Source: Marinomonas communis
GTDB lineage: Bacteria; Pseudomonadota; Gammaproteobacteria; Pseudomonadales; Marinomonadaceae
Length of the DNA stretch: 64,000 nt
Direction of reading: 5' to 3'
Assembly (NCBI RefSeq): GCF_004363305.1
Contig: NZ_SNZA01000005.1
Coordinates: 62,001 to 126,000 of the forward strand
The translations under genes were made by a program, and so were the position numbers. The notes under the pieces are model-generated. The model ran no database searches. It worked only from the letters and a program-made list of their open reading frames with translations, and was not told where the DNA came from. How positions within the stretch are numbered: the first letter of the stretch is position 1; the number at the start of each line of letters is the position of its first letter. Below are positions 27,067 to 37,037 of the stretch, piece after piece.

Positions 27067-28644
27067 ATGATTAATGAAGCAGTTGTAGAGCTTTCGCGAT
27101 TACAGTTTGCGCTCACAGCCATGTACCACTTTTTGTTTGTACCTCTGACTTTAGGCCTCTCTTTCCTTCTCGCGATTATGGAGTCTGTGTACGTCATTAC
27201 TGGCAAACAGGTGTACAAAGACATGGTGCGCTTTTGGGGTAAGTTGTTCGGGATTAACTTCGCCCTAGGTGTTACAACCGGTTTGACTATGGAGTTCCAA
27301 TTCGGAACAAACTGGTCTTACTACTCTCATTACGTAGGCGATATCTTTGGTGCGCCATTGGCGATCGAAGGTTTGATGGCCTTCTTCCTAGAATCCACAT
27401 TGGTTGGTTTGTTCTTCTTCGGTTGGGATCGTTTAAGCAAAGTGAAGCACTTAATGGTGACTTGGCTGGTTGCACTAGGGTCTAACTTATCTGCATTGTG
27501 GATCTTGATTGCCAACGGTTGGATGCAAAACCCAGTCGGCTCTGAGTTTAATTACCAAACCATGCGTATGGAGTTGGTGGACTTCGGTGCTTTGTTATTT
27601 AACCCAGTGGCGCAGGTGAAATTTGTACACACTGTTTCAGCGGGTTATGTAACCGGTGCGATCTTCGTACTTGTTATTTCAAGCTACTACCTGCTTAAAA
27701 ACCGTGATCTAGCCTTTGCTCGTCGTTCTTTCGCCATCGCTTCAGCGTTCGGTTTAGCCGCTACTTTAAGCGTTATCATCCTAGGTGACGAATCAGGTTA
27801 CGAGCTAGGTGAAGTACAGCGAGTAAAACTGGCGGCGGTTGAAGCGGAATGGGAAACTCACGAGCCACCCGCACCGTTTACCGTGATTGGCTTCCCGAAT
27901 CAGGAACTTGAAGAAACAGAATATGCTTTGCGTATTCCTGGGCTGATGGGCTTGATTGCCACACGTTCTCTCGATGAAGAAGTGGTAGGTATCAAAGAGC
28001 TAAAAGAATACCACCGTCAGCGTATCATTAACGGTATTTACGCTAATCAGTTACTAGCTGAACTGCGTGCTGGTAACGAAGATCCGTTGCTTAAAGAGAA
28101 CTTTGATAAGGTGAAAGATGACTTAGGCTACGGTCTATTGGTGACAGCTTTCACTGAAGATCTTGATAACGTCACACCAGAGCAATTAGATATGGCGGTC
28201 GATTACTCGATCCCTAAAGTGGCGCCGTTATTCTGGTCATTCCGCATCATGGTGGCAGCAGGCTTCCTGATGTTGGTGACTTTCGCTGTAGCTTTCTACC
28301 AAAATGCCCGTCGCCGTATTGGTCAGAACCGTTTATTCCTCAAAGCCATCATGTTCACGCTACCACTACCATGGATTGCCTGTGAAACCGGTTGGTTTGT
28401 CGCTGAGTACGGTCGTCAGCCTTGGGCCATTGGTGAAGTACTGCCTGTTCACGTGGCGGTATCGAATCTAACAACAGGCCAGATTTGGTTGTCACTAGGT
28501 CTTATGACTGCTTTATACACTGTGTTCTTGATTGCAGAAATGTACTTGATGATCCGCTTTGCGAAACAAGGTCCTTCAAGTCTGCACACTGGCCGCTATG
28601 CGCTAGAGAAAGAAACAGACCAGCTTAAAGCGCAGGAGGTTTAA
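27067..28644 (+). CDS. cydA: Cytochrome bd ubiquinol oxidase subunit I
   Basis: A 525-residue membrane protein, close in length to E. coli CydA (522), so it has the long Q-loop. H21 in [11 protein letters not shown] corresponds to the high-spin haem ligand near the N-terminus, and GRQPW lies in the conserved quinol-oxidising region. It binds haems b558, b595 and d with CydB and reduces oxygen to water with high affinity. It is first in a cydA-cydB-cydX-cydD-cydC run, with cydB starting 1 base after its stop. Confidence 0.96.
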   Translation: MINEAVVELSRLQFALTAMYHFLFVPLTLGLSFLLAIMESVYVITGKQVYKDMVRFWGKLFGINFALGVTTGLTMEFQFGTNWSYYSHYVGDIFGAPLAIEGLMAFFLESTLVGLFFFGWDRLSKVKHLMVTWLVALGSNLSALWILIANGWMQNPVGSEFNYQTMRMELVDFGALLFNPVAQVKFVHTVSAGYVTGAIFVLVISSYYLLKNRDLAFARRSFAIASAFGLAATLSVIILGDESGYELGEVQRVKLAAVEAEWETHEPPAPFTVIGFPNQELEETEYALRIPGLMGLIATRSLDEEVVGIKELKEYHRQRIINGIYANQLLAELRAGNEDPLLKENFDKVKDDLGYGLLVTAFTEDLDNVTPEQLDMAVDYSIPKVAPLFWSFRIMVAAGFLMLVTFAVAFYQNARRRIGQNRLFLKAIMFTLPLPWIACETGWFVAEYGRQPWAIGEVLPVHVAVSNLTTGQIWLSLGLMTALYTVFLIAEMYLMIRFAKQGPSSLHTGRYALEKETDQLKAQEV

Positions 28645-28645
28645 G

Positions 28646-29782
28646 ATGGATTATGAAATGCTGAAAGTCATCTGGTGGGTATTGGTTGGCGTATTGCTGA
28701 TCGGTTTTGCCATCACTGACGGTTTTGATATGGGCGTAGGGTCGCTTTTGAACGTTATCTCTAAAGACGATTCAGAGCGCCGCATTATGATCAACTCGAT
28801 TGCCCCTCACTGGGATGGGAACCAGGTATGGTTTATCACAGCGGGTGGTGCTTTGTTCGCGGCTTGGCCTGTGGTGTACGCGACTTCGTTCTCAGGCTTT
28901 TACATGGCGATGATATTAACCTTGGCGGCTTTGTTCTTCCGTCCAATTGGTTTCGATTATCGTTCTAAACTTGAAGGCACTAAGTGGCGTAAAAACTGGG
29001 ACTGGGGCATTGGCTTTGGTTCGGCTGTTCCGCCAATTATCTTTGGTGTGGCGTTTGGTAACCTGCTACAAGGGGTGCCATTCCAGTTTGATGAATACCT
29101 TCGTGTGACGTACACAGGCTCATTCTTTGCACTGCTTAACCCATTTGCGATTCTATGTGGTCTAGTGAGCTTGCTAATGCTGGTGACACAAGGTGGCGCT
29201 TGGTTGCTACTAAAAACTGAGGGCAACCTGTTTGCTAAAGTTCGTAAAGCAACCATGGTGTCAGGTGTACTAACGGCTGTGTTGTTTGCGTTAGCAGGCG
29301 TTTGGTTAGCCTACGGCATCGATGGCTACGTGATCACAAGTGAGTTCGATGGTAACTCTGCTATGACGCCATTGATGAAAACAGCTGAGGTTCAAGCGGG
29401 CGCTTGGTTGGCTAACTACAGTGTTTTCCCTGCCTTAATCTTAGCGCCGATTGTTGGCATTGCCGGTATGTTGCTAGCGGGTCTGATGGGCGCAGCGGGT
29501 CGTGGTGGTATGGCGTTCCTACTATCATCACTGGGTATTGCTGGCATCATCATGACTGCGGGTGGCTCTATGTTCCCATTCCTAATGCCGTCTTCTACTT
29601 TCCCAAGTATGAGTCTGACTATGTGGGATGCGACATCAAGTGAAACGACTATGATGATCATGTTTGTCGTGGCGTGTATCTTTGTCCCAATCGTGTTGTC
29701 TTACACTGTTTGGAGTTACTTCGTGATGTTTGGTCGTCTCTCTAAAGAGCACATCGCTAAAAACTCACATTCACTTTACTAA
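28646..29782 (+). CDS. cydB: Cytochrome bd ubiquinol oxidase subunit II
   Basis: A 378-residue membrane protein, matching the 379 of E. coli CydB. It starts MDYEMLKVIWWVLVGVLLIGFAI-like and carries the conserved DGFDMGVG segment. The second half repeats the fold, with conserved SMFPFLMPSS. It forms the heterodimer with CydA. A ribosome-binding site (AGGAGG) lies inside the end of cydA, so translation of the two subunits is coupled. Confidence 0.96.
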   Translation: MDYEMLKVIWWVLVGVLLIGFAITDGFDMGVGSLLNVISKDDSERRIMINSIAPHWDGNQVWFITAGGALFAAWPVVYATSFSGFYMAMILTLAALFFRPIGFDYRSKLEGTKWRKNWDWGIGFGSAVPPIIFGVAFGNLLQGVPFQFDEYLRVTYTGSFFALLNPFAILCGLVSLLMLVTQGGAWLLLKTEGNLFAKVRKATMVSGVLTAVLFALAGVWLAYGIDGYVITSEFDGNSAMTPLMKTAEVQAGAWLANYSVFPALILAPIVGIAGMLLAGLMGAAGRGGMAFLLSSLGIAGIIMTAGGSMFPFLMPSSTFPSMSLTMWDATSSETTMMIMFVVACIFVPIVLSYTVWSYFVMFGRLSKEHIAKNSHSLY

Positions 29783-29825
29783 GATGCAATGGGGTAGGGA
29801 ACCTGCCCCGCTATAAGGAGACATT

Positions 29826-29942
29826 ATGTGGTATTTTGCTTGGGTGTTGGGTGTGCTACTAGCGTGTTCATTCGGCATCATCAATGCTGTCTGGCTTGAG
29901 TTTTCTGGCTACGACGGTGAATCTCCAGACGATTCAATGTAA
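29826..29942 (+). CDS. cydX: Cytochrome bd small subunit CydX
   Basis: A 38-residue single-pass membrane protein. It begins MWYFAWVLG, continues with a hydrophobic helix (VLLACSFGIINAVWLE) and ends in an acidic tail. This is the CydX/YbgT signature, and the position directly after cydB is the standard one. A strong AAGGAG lies 5 bases before the ATG. CydX stabilises the haem d/b595 site of the oxidase. Confidence 0.93.
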   Translation: MWYFAWVLGVLLACSFGIINAVWLEFSGYDGESPDDSM

Positions 29943-29985
29943 TCAAACTAAGGTTCAAATGACCTTATGATGTAAGGCTTTCGCG

Positions 29986-31710
29986 ATGCGTAAACGACTA
30001 AAGACACCAGAGCAGCAGTTTCTATCTGAACTACAACAAGCAGAAAAGAAGCGCTTTCAGACTGTAAAATGGTTGGGCGTCTTAATTGCGTTGACGATCG
30101 TTGCGCAAGCCTTAGGTTTGGCAAAAGTCATCGCAGACTTGGTACTTGAGGGGAGCTTTCCCCTCAGTGCCGCATTGCTTGCAGGTGGCGCGTATCTTTT
30201 AAAAGTCGTGGTGCAATTTGTACGTGAACAACTATGTGCCAGTGCCAGCCGTAATATTCGTTTTTCACTTCGTAAACGCTTAATTAATCATTTAACGAAA
30301 CTTGGTCCTAATCGTCTGCAATTGGACGAAGATGCAGGGCTATCGACTCGCGTTTATGAACAAGTTGACGCACTTGATGACTATTACAGTCGTTATGTGC
30401 CACAAGTTTTCCTAGTCACTTTTATTCCTTTGACGATCATGTTGGCTGTGCTGCCCGTATCATGGATCGCCTTTTTTATCTTTGCGTTTACGGCGCCATT
30501 AGTGGTGTTCTTTATGATACTCGTTGGTCATAAAGCTGCGAACGCCAACCGTAAGCAGTTTAAGGTGTTATCGCTGCTATCGAATCAGTTTATGGATTTG
30601 AACCAAGGTATGGCGGAGTTGAAGCGTCTTGGTCAAACTCAAAGTGCTCGCGAGCGTTTGTCGCTGACAGCTTCTGAGTATCAGAAGACCACCATGGGGG
30701 TGTTGCGTTTGGCATTTCTGTCTACGGGAACACTAGAACTCTTTTCATCCGTAGCGATTGCCATGGTTGCTTTGTATTTAGGGCTTGGCTTGTTAGAGCA
30801 ACTGCCTTGGCAAACAGGTGTGTCGCCGGTCAGTTTATTTGCCGCATTTTATTTATTGTTACTTGCTCCAGAGTTTTATTTACCGCTTCGTCAGCTTGGC
30901 AATGACTACCATGCTAAGCAAAAAGCCGAGGCGGCGGCGACCGACATTCAAGCAATTCTTGATGTTGAATTGAATGCATCAAGTGAGCATAAGCAAGTAT
31001 CGGTACATGAAGTATCAGCACTTTCATTGACGCCTATGATTGAGCTAGTTGACTTACATTGGCAACAAAATGGTCGAACTCGATTGGCTAATATCTCGGC
31101 TGCTATACAGCAAGGTGAGCGGGTGTGGCTAAGAGGAGAATCTGGAGCAGGTAAGTCAAGCTTGATGTCTATTCTGCTTGGTTTTGAACAGCAATATCAA
31201 GGATCTATCTTGATTGAAGCTACGCCACTTTATCCGATGGATATGCAAGCTTGGCGTCATCGTTTGGCTTGGTTGCCGCAACAGCCGGAATGGGTGCAAG
31301 GCACGATTCGTCAAAACCTAGAGCTTGGACTTGGTCATTGTAGTGACGATGCATTACGCACGGCTTTGATTAAATCCCATTGCTGGGACTTTGTTGGCCA
31401 GCTGAGATTTGGTTGGGATACCCCGATCAGCGAAGCAGGAACAGGGTTATCTGGTGGACAAATGCAGCGTTTGTCTATCGCCCGAGCTCTGCTAAGTCAG
31501 GCGGATATTTGGTTATTAGATGAGCCTTGTTCTGGGCTCGATTCAGAAACGGCTGAGCAAGTTTTGAATACTCTCGACGAAGCGAGCTTCGGAAAAACCG
31601 TATTGATCATCAGTCATGATACGCATCCTGTTGTGTGGGCAAATCAGCAATGGGTAATGACAAAAGAAGGTGTGCATGTCGAAACGCAAACCCCAATCTC
31701 TTACGTTTAA
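29986..31710 (+). CDS. cydD: Thiol/haem-related ABC exporter subunit CydD
   Basis: A 574-residue half-transporter. An N-terminal six-helix membrane domain is followed by an ABC ATPase domain with Walker A GESGAGKSS, Q-loop, signature LSGGQMQR and Walker B WLLDEP. CydDC exports cysteine/glutathione to the periplasm and is needed for assembly of cytochrome bd. The gene lies 43 bases after cydX and overlaps cydC, so the assembly transporter is cotranscribed with its target oxidase, unlike in E. coli where it is elsewhere. Confidence 0.92.
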   Translation: MRKRLKTPEQQFLSELQQAEKKRFQTVKWLGVLIALTIVAQALGLAKVIADLVLEGSFPLSAALLAGGAYLLKVVVQFVREQLCASASRNIRFSLRKRLINHLTKLGPNRLQLDEDAGLSTRVYEQVDALDDYYSRYVPQVFLVTFIPLTIMLAVLPVSWIAFFIFAFTAPLVVFFMILVGHKAANANRKQFKVLSLLSNQFMDLNQGMAELKRLGQTQSARERLSLTASEYQKTTMGVLRLAFLSTGTLELFSSVAIAMVALYLGLGLLEQLPWQTGVSPVSLFAAFYLLLLAPEFYLPLRQLGNDYHAKQKAEAAATDIQAILDVELNASSEHKQVSVHEVSALSLTPMIELVDLHWQQNGRTRLANISAAIQQGERVWLRGESGAGKSSLMSILLGFEQQYQGSILIEATPLYPMDMQAWRHRLAWLPQQPEWVQGTIRQNLELGLGHCSDDALRTALIKSHCWDFVGQLRFGWDTPISEAGTGLSGGQMQRLSIARALLSQADIWLLDEPCSGLDSETAEQVLNTLDEASFGKTVLIISHDTHPVVWANQQWVMTKEGVHVETQTPISYV

Positions 31711-33343
31711 ATCATTGCTGCTAGAAAACCCTTTTGGGTTATTGGTGGCAATGTTAGTTGGCATTATTTCAAGCCTAGCGGCCGTTGCGTTGTTAGGGAT
31801 TTCTGGCTGGTTCCTCTCCGCAGCAGGTCTTGCTAGTGCAATGGGCGCAGCGCTGGTGTTTAACTTTTTCACACCGGGCGCATTGGTGCGTCTGATGGCC
31901 ATCCTGAGAACCGCTGGACGTTATGGTGAGCAAGTGTTTTCCCACGATCATTTACTAGGCTTATTACGTAGTCTGCGTTTATGGGTGTGGGATCAGAGGG
32001 TTAATACGCCACAGGCCAAAGTTAATAAACAAACCAAAGGCGACTTGTTACAGCGCCTAGTTGGCGACTTGGATCAAATTATTAAGTGGCCATTAGCGGT
32101 CGTTATGCCATGGGTATATGGCTTAATCGGGTGTCTTGGCTTGTTGGCGTTGGGAGCATTTGTCTCGCCTGTGCTGATGCTGCCCATTGCCGTTTATGGT
32201 GTGGTGCAGTTATGGCTGATGCCATGGTTAGCTAATAGAGCCGCGTTGTTATCTGTTTATACGATGCAGGCTTTATCTGTGCACCGTCGAAGCCGTTTTA
32301 TGTCGGTGTTTTCAGCTCTGATTACGTTAACCATTCGTGGTCATTGGCAACATTACAGTGAGCGCTTGGACAACTTAGATGAGCGTCAACGTAAGCTTCA
32401 AGCTCGTTTGCAGCGCAGTACGTCAATGACTAAATTGATCAGTCAATTAATGAGTTTTTTGTTAATTGGTAGTTTCTTCGTTTTATGTTTAGAGATCTCT
32501 GATCAAGGCATTAGTATTCAAGCTGAGGTGGAAGCCACATGGTTAGTGGCATTAGTGTTGGCAGCATTAGGCGTTAATGAGCTGATGCAACCCATTGCCA
32601 ATGCTGTGTTGGCTCAAGGCCAGTCTAAAGTAGGCCTTAAGCGATTGAATCAGCTCGCGATATCACGCGCGAAACATGAATTAGAGCATGTGCAAGTTCT
32701 ACCTTTTGCCAGCATTTCTCTACGCGAATTTAGCGGTCGATATGAGACATCTACCATTCATCTGCCGAAAGTGAATTTTGCTCTGGCTCGAGGTGGTTCA
32801 ATGCGCCTTGTTGGCGCGAGCGGCTCGGGTAAGAGTACATGTTTGGCGGCGATAGCGGGAGATTTGAGTTATGACGGTGAGGTTTGGTTGGATGACCAGC
32901 GACTGACCCATTTAGATGCGCCATCATGGCGTAATCAGCTAGCCTATCTATCGCAGCAGTCGGTTATTTTCCAGCAGAGCTTAAGAGCGAACTTGTGTCT
33001 TGGTAATGCGACAGCAACGGATGCAGAGTTGTATCAAGTACTTCATACCCTAGGTTTAAAAGAGTGGGCCGAAGCTTTACCAAACGGCCTTGATACGCTT
33101 TTAGGTGCGCAAGGGCGTGATATTTCCGGTGGCCAGGCTCGCCGCATATGCCTTGCAAGAGTGTTGCTGCGTGGCTCACCACTGCTGATACTAGATGAGC
33201 CCTTTGATGGCTTAGACAGCGTTAGTATTGAGCGAGTGTGTGAGGCCTTAACTCATGGTCCATATCGTCCTGATTTTCTGATTTACGTGAGCCATATTGA
33301 TACTGCCTTAGACCAGTATTCAAATTCGTGTTCCTTGAATTAA
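31676..33343 (+). CDS. cydC: Thiol/haem-related ABC exporter subunit CydC
   Basis: A 555-residue partner of CydD. The first membrane segments contain the family stretch ALLGISGWFLSAAGLA. The C-terminal ATPase has Walker A GASGSGKST, signature ISGGQARR and Walker B LLILDEPF. The start at ATG 31676 has AAGAAGG 5 bases upstream and overlaps the end of cydD by 35 bases; an in-frame GTG at 31670 is less likely. It is the last gene of the cyd run and is followed by a terminator. Confidence 0.92.
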   Translation: MSKRKPQSLTFKSLLLENPFGLLVAMLVGIISSLAAVALLGISGWFLSAAGLASAMGAALVFNFFTPGALVRLMAILRTAGRYGEQVFSHDHLLGLLRSLRLWVWDQRVNTPQAKVNKQTKGDLLQRLVGDLDQIIKWPLAVVMPWVYGLIGCLGLLALGAFVSPVLMLPIAVYGVVQLWLMPWLANRAALLSVYTMQALSVHRRSRFMSVFSALITLTIRGHWQHYSERLDNLDERQRKLQARLQRSTSMTKLISQLMSFLLIGSFFVLCLEISDQGISIQAEVEATWLVALVLAALGVNELMQPIANAVLAQGQSKVGLKRLNQLAISRAKHELEHVQVLPFASISLREFSGRYETSTIHLPKVNFALARGGSMRLVGASGSGKSTCLAAIAGDLSYDGEVWLDDQRLTHLDAPSWRNQLAYLSQQSVIFQQSLRANLCLGNATATDAELYQVLHTLGLKEWAEALPNGLDTLLGAQGRDISGGQARRICLARVLLRGSPLLILDEPFDGLDSVSIERVCEALTHGPYRPDFLIYVSHIDTALDQYSNSCSLN

Positions 33344-33387
33344 GGTCGGTTACGATTTCTTAATAGTTAATCGAGCTGCCAAAATGC

Positions 33388-33414
33388 AAAAAGCCCACTT
33401 CATGTGGGCTTTTA
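33388..33414. terminator. Terminator between cydC and the YdcH-like gene
   Basis: An AAAGCCCAC/GTGGGCTTT stem around TTCAT has A-rich left and T-rich right flanks. It can work in both directions between the two convergent genes. Confidence 0.85.
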
Positions 33415-33434
33415 GGTTGAATATCAACTTGTGC

Positions 33435-33695
33435 CTAAGCAGTTTCTTCCGCCGCTTTAGCTTTTCTAAGCATGTCATGCAGAGTGTCCTTTAAATGCAG
33501 ACGACGCTTCTTGAACTCTTCTTCTTCCATTGTGCTAGCTAGAACAATCTCTTTTTCGATGTTTTCAATTTCGTTTGTTAGGAAATGGTACTCATCAAAT
33601 AAACGACGGAAATGAGTGTCGTGGACCTTCAAGTCATGAATTTGCTCTTTGTACTCAGGGAACTCATTTAGCAAGCTGTGATTTTCGATAGGCAT
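33435..33695 (-). CDS. YdcH/DUF465 family small protein
   Basis: An 86-residue, entirely helical, charged protein. It has the DUF465 pattern HSLLNEFPEY near the start, HDTHFRRLFDEYHFL in the middle and a KKRRLHLKD segment, as in E. coli YdcH. The function of the family is unknown. It is monocistronic and convergent with cydC, with a ribosome-binding site (AAGGAGAA) before its start. Confidence 0.88.
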   Translation of the reverse strand: MPIENHSLLNEFPEYKEQIHDLKVHDTHFRRLFDEYHFLTNEIENIEKEIVLASTMEEEEFKKRRLHLKDTLHDMLRKAKAAEETA

Positions 33696-34029
33696 TGTTC
33701 TTCTCCTTGATTGTTCTCTTAATCTCTAACTCAAGAGTACGCTTCTTTTGACTCAGGTAAATTGATTTCGGTCATTTGTAGAATAAATGCATAATTTTGG
33801 CGTTTTCAGGAAACTCTTGCCTATTTGAACAATATTACACTGCCTGCTTAGCACAGCTTGATGTCAAGCGTGCGTCATTCAAAAGAGCAATGATCTGTTG
33901 GGTTGGAGAGCACCTGACTTCGTCGTAATAGGCGTAGGTTGGGTGAAGAGCAGATGCGCTATTGAATTAACGATAAGAATAAATACGCCAGTACGTATAA
34001 CGTTTAACTATCTTGCAGGTAATAAATTT
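33696..34029 (+). promoter_or_regulatory. Long leader upstream of the aminotransferase-dehydrogenase fusion
   Basis: A 334-base region between two divergent genes. The same frame is open from 33898, but the peptide before position 34030 does not resemble the family. This part is therefore probably an untranslated leader. The stretch 33895-34015 contains G-rich segments (GTTGGGTTGGAGAGC and GTTGGGTGAAGAGC) that repeat with variation, and AGG about 10 bases before the ATG. A cis-acting RNA is possible, but no known riboswitch core was found. Confidence 0.35.
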
Positions 34030-37005
34030 ATGACTTCAATTGAGCAACTTAAAGCCGCTCGCGAAAGCGCGCTTTCTCTCACTCAACATGGCGCTCCACA
34101 AGCAACAAGCAATCAGTTTTTTGGTGTTGGTCCAATCACCGACATGGCATTAAATGAAGTTGATGCTCGTCAACTTCGTTTTGAGTTCGACGCGTGGTTA
34201 GAAGAAAATTATCCAAAGCTGGATGACAAAGGGAATCGTATTGGCAGCTTTACAACGGCTGAAATCGGTCGTGGTATGCACCGTGGTTACCCTGCAGATA
34301 AAGTCCTAAACGACATGATGCGTGAAATTCACCGCTACTTTGGCTTCCCTAAAGCAAATAGCATGGCGGTTGGTCTGGGTGGCGGTCACAGTGGCTTCAC
34401 TGCCGCAGCGCTTCACCTAATGACGGCGAACGATCCTTCTCAAATCGTTTACGTTGATACACCAAAGCCTGAATCAGAAGAAGGCAAAGCGGGTGGTTTC
34501 TTCCGCCAATCATGGGGTACTCAGTTAACTGAACTTCAGCGTTACGCTGCGAACGGTGATGAAAACCGTATCCTTTTTGCTGAGGGCGAAGGCGCGATCC
34601 CAAGTGCTTCTTTCTTACTTGAGAAAGGCGTTAAACTATTCTTCGGTGTCGGTCACGAAACAACGGGGGCGACCACTTACACGGAACAAGAAATCCGCAA
34701 CCTTCTAGAATGGGTGGATGCTAACCCAGAAGAGCACCATGCGGTAATCGATGCGACGTCTCTTCTTGGTGCGATGCCATGGGCACAAGAGCTAGTAGAT
34801 GGTGTGTTGACGAAATGTAATATGTTCATGCCATTCCAAAAGGCCATCGGTGGTATCTCAGGTTACTTCATCGTATCGCTAACTAAGCCAGCGCTAGCTC
34901 GTATCAATGCGAACCAAAAAGATCCAGCATGGGCGATCCCACGTCAGCTGAAAATTGCCGTGCCACGCGATGCAAAAGCACCTCTATCAAGCGAAAAAAC
35001 AACGGATCTTGGTCCAATCTACGACGCTGAAAAAGATCAAATGCTGGGTGGTATCATCAACACATTCAGTACACTAGCGTTCGCAGAAACAACGTTCGCA
35101 GTGCTACGTAACGAGCGCATGATCGGTGATGTTTACACCCTAAACGCACGCTCGAAAGCAAACCGTGATCTTGTAAATCAGTGGATCGACAACAGCGAAC
35201 TGTTCGAACTAGGCGTATCTAACACTGATTCTCGTGGTGCTGCGGTAACACTTCTAAAAGTCACTGACAGCGATATCACTGATGCAGACGTTCACAACCG
35301 CATCATCGTGAAGTCTAAGCAAATGCTTGGTTACGAAGGTATCACTCACGTAGACGGTACGCATGAGAAAGGTCTGGACGTTGCACGTTACGTGAACGCA
35401 TTCCCAGGTTCTCCAGGTGACTACCGTGCTTGGATCGGTGGCATCCGTCCAAACGAAGATATTACTGCACTACTGGACAACATCCAGTACTGCTACCTAC
35501 GTGCGAAAATTGCGGTTCTTGAGGAACTACTCGCTGAGCAAGGCGAAACGGTTGAAAGTGCCGTATCTGCTTCTGCTGGCGCTGATGTTCGTCTTGACGA
35601 CGCTGACCGTGCTTACAAAGTACTGATCGCGGATCTCGTGGGTATGGTTTTCGATGCCGATGGACAAGCAGATTGTCGTGAAGTAGCAGCCTACATCAAA
35701 TCTCAAGGTGGTGAGTTCCACTTTGGTTCCGTTTCAGAAGCAGGCGACCTAGAAAAAGGTAAAGTACACTTCTTCTACCAGCCAAGCCTAAGCCGTGAAG
35801 ACGAGCTACTAGCTGAAACGGGCGAAGGTCAATACGACGCTGTGATCGCTGCGGCAACATTCTTCCCAGCTGAATCTAAATTCGAGCTAGGTGGCGTACG
35901 TATCGGTGCCGGTACTGGCAACATGGGGTCTGCTAGCTGGGGTGGCGGTAACGGTGAAGGTGGTGTTGCACCACTGATGAATACGCCAAGCTTCAACTCT
36001 CGTGCGACGGCACAAGCAGCCATGAAAGCGCTTCTTAAAGTGCTTCCAGATCTACAAGTCAGCGCAATGCACGATCGCGTGGTTGCGGGCGACTTTGACA
36101 CAGGTAAGAATCTAGCAGAGTTCCCAACAACGAAACTTGAAGGTAAGAAACTTGCGGTGGTTGGCTACGGCAACATCGGTCGTGAAGTAGCGAAACTAGG
36201 GGCAGCATTCGGCATGAACGTATCTGTATACGCTCGTCCAGCTCATCAGAAGTGGATCGAATCTGAAGGCTTCACTTACGCTGCTAGCATCGTTGAAGCG
36301 GCACAAGATGCTGACGTTCTTAGCCCACACACTGGTCTAGGTGCATTCAACGCTGAAACTGGCAAGTTTGCTAACTCTGACATCATCAACGCAGAAGTAT
36401 TCTCTGCAATGAACCAAGGTGCAGTACTCGTGAATTACGACCGCGGTGAAGTGGTTGACATCGAAGCGCTTGACGCGGCTCTAGCAAGCGGTCAAATCCG
36501 CTATGCTGCAATCGACGCTGACCTATTCAAAGATCCTGAAACGGGTGCTTTGTCTGGTCCAATGGTGCCATACCGCAACATCTACGAGAAACACGTCGGT
36601 AAGATGGAGCTTCTACCACACGCTGCAGCGGACACTGAGCATGTTTCTCGTGTAGAAGGTGCTAAGCAAGCCGTTGATCAGATTCTATCTGTGATCAAGT
36701 ACCGCAAAGTCGTGAACCTTAAAGGTGATCTACCAGCTGGTTACACAGATGGTGGTGCGAAGACAGTTAACGGTGTAGGCAAAGTGAACTCAAGTTCTGT
36801 TGCTAGCCTATCTGACGAGCAGATCAAACAACTTGCTGACAGCGCGACGCAATTAGCGGCATACTGGGGAGCAATCAACGCAACTCAAGACGCAGACAAA
36901 CGTGCGGCACTTGTGGCTGAATACACTGAAATGATGGTGTTGAACTCGAATATCTACGGTACGCTGCTAGCTCAGAACGGCCTTCAAGGTCCATTTGGCA
37001 AATAA
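34030..37005 (+). CDS. SerC-like aminotransferase fused to a 2-hydroxyacid dehydrogenase
   Basis: A 991-residue fusion. Residues 1 to about 500 are a fold-type I PLP enzyme resembling phosphoserine aminotransferase (class V), with a glycine-rich PLP loop GLGGGHSG and probable Schiff-base K271 in PFQKAIGG. Residues from about 530 to 915 are a D-isomer 2-hydroxyacid dehydrogenase, with the NAD loop GYGNIG at 712-717, catalytic R805 in NYDRGEVVD and H864 in LPHAAADT. A helical extension of about 70 residues ends the protein. Codon use is strongly biased, like argG here, so high expression is likely. With glycerate kinase next, conversion of an amino acid such as serine to hydroxypyruvate and glycerate is plausible. 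It could instead use phosphorylated intermediates. Confidence 0.8.
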   Translation: MTSIEQLKAARESALSLTQHGAPQATSNQFFGVGPITDMALNEVDARQLRFEFDAWLEENYPKLDDKGNRIGSFTTAEIGRGMHRGYPADKVLNDMMREIHRYFGFPKANSMAVGLGGGHSGFTAAALHLMTANDPSQIVYVDTPKPESEEGKAGGFFRQSWGTQLTELQRYAANGDENRILFAEGEGAIPSASFLLEKGVKLFFGVGHETTGATTYTEQEIRNLLEWVDANPEEHHAVIDATSLLGAMPWAQELVDGVLTKCNMFMPFQKAIGGISGYFIVSLTKPALARINANQKDPAWAIPRQLKIAVPRDAKAPLSSEKTTDLGPIYDAEKDQMLGGIINTFSTLAFAETTFAVLRNERMIGDVYTLNARSKANRDLVNQWIDNSELFELGVSNTDSRGAAVTLLKVTDSDITDADVHNRIIVKSKQMLGYEGITHVDGTHEKGLDVARYVNAFPGSPGDYRAWIGGIRPNEDITALLDNIQYCYLRAKIAVLEELLAEQGETVESAVSASAGADVRLDDADRAYKVLIADLVGMVFDADGQADCREVAAYIKSQGGEFHFGSVSEAGDLEKGKVHFFYQPSLSREDELLAETGEGQYDAVIAAATFFPAESKFELGGVRIGAGTGNMGSASWGGGNGEGGVAPLMNTPSFNSRATAQAAMKALLKVLPDLQVSAMHDRVVAGDFDTGKNLAEFPTTKLEGKKLAVVGYGNIGREVAKLGAAFGMNVSVYARPAHQKWIESEGFTYAASIVEAAQDADVLSPHTGLGAFNAETGKFANSDIINAEVFSAMNQGAVLVNYDRGEVVDIEALDAALASGQIRYAAIDADLFKDPETGALSGPMVPYRNIYEKHVGKMELLPHAAADTEHVSRVEGAKQAVDQILSVIKYRKVVNLKGDLPAGYTDGGAKTVNGVGKVNSSSVASLSDEQIKQLADSATQLAAYWGAINATQDADKRAALVAEYTEMMVLNSNIYGTLLAQNGLQGPFGK

Positions 37006-37037
37006 TAGTAGTATCTAGTTACACTTAGATATCTCAG

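Noticed and set aside
33895-34029. Possible glycine riboswitch (GGAGAG and CAGGTAA present) upstream of the fusion gene
   Set aside because: The conserved core between these elements (CCGAAGG-like) is missing and no paired aptamers can be drawn.
33898-34029. 44-residue N-terminal extension of the fusion protein
   Set aside because: The sequence is basic and hydrophobic without family resemblance, and it lacks a ribosome-binding site; ATG 34030 fits better.
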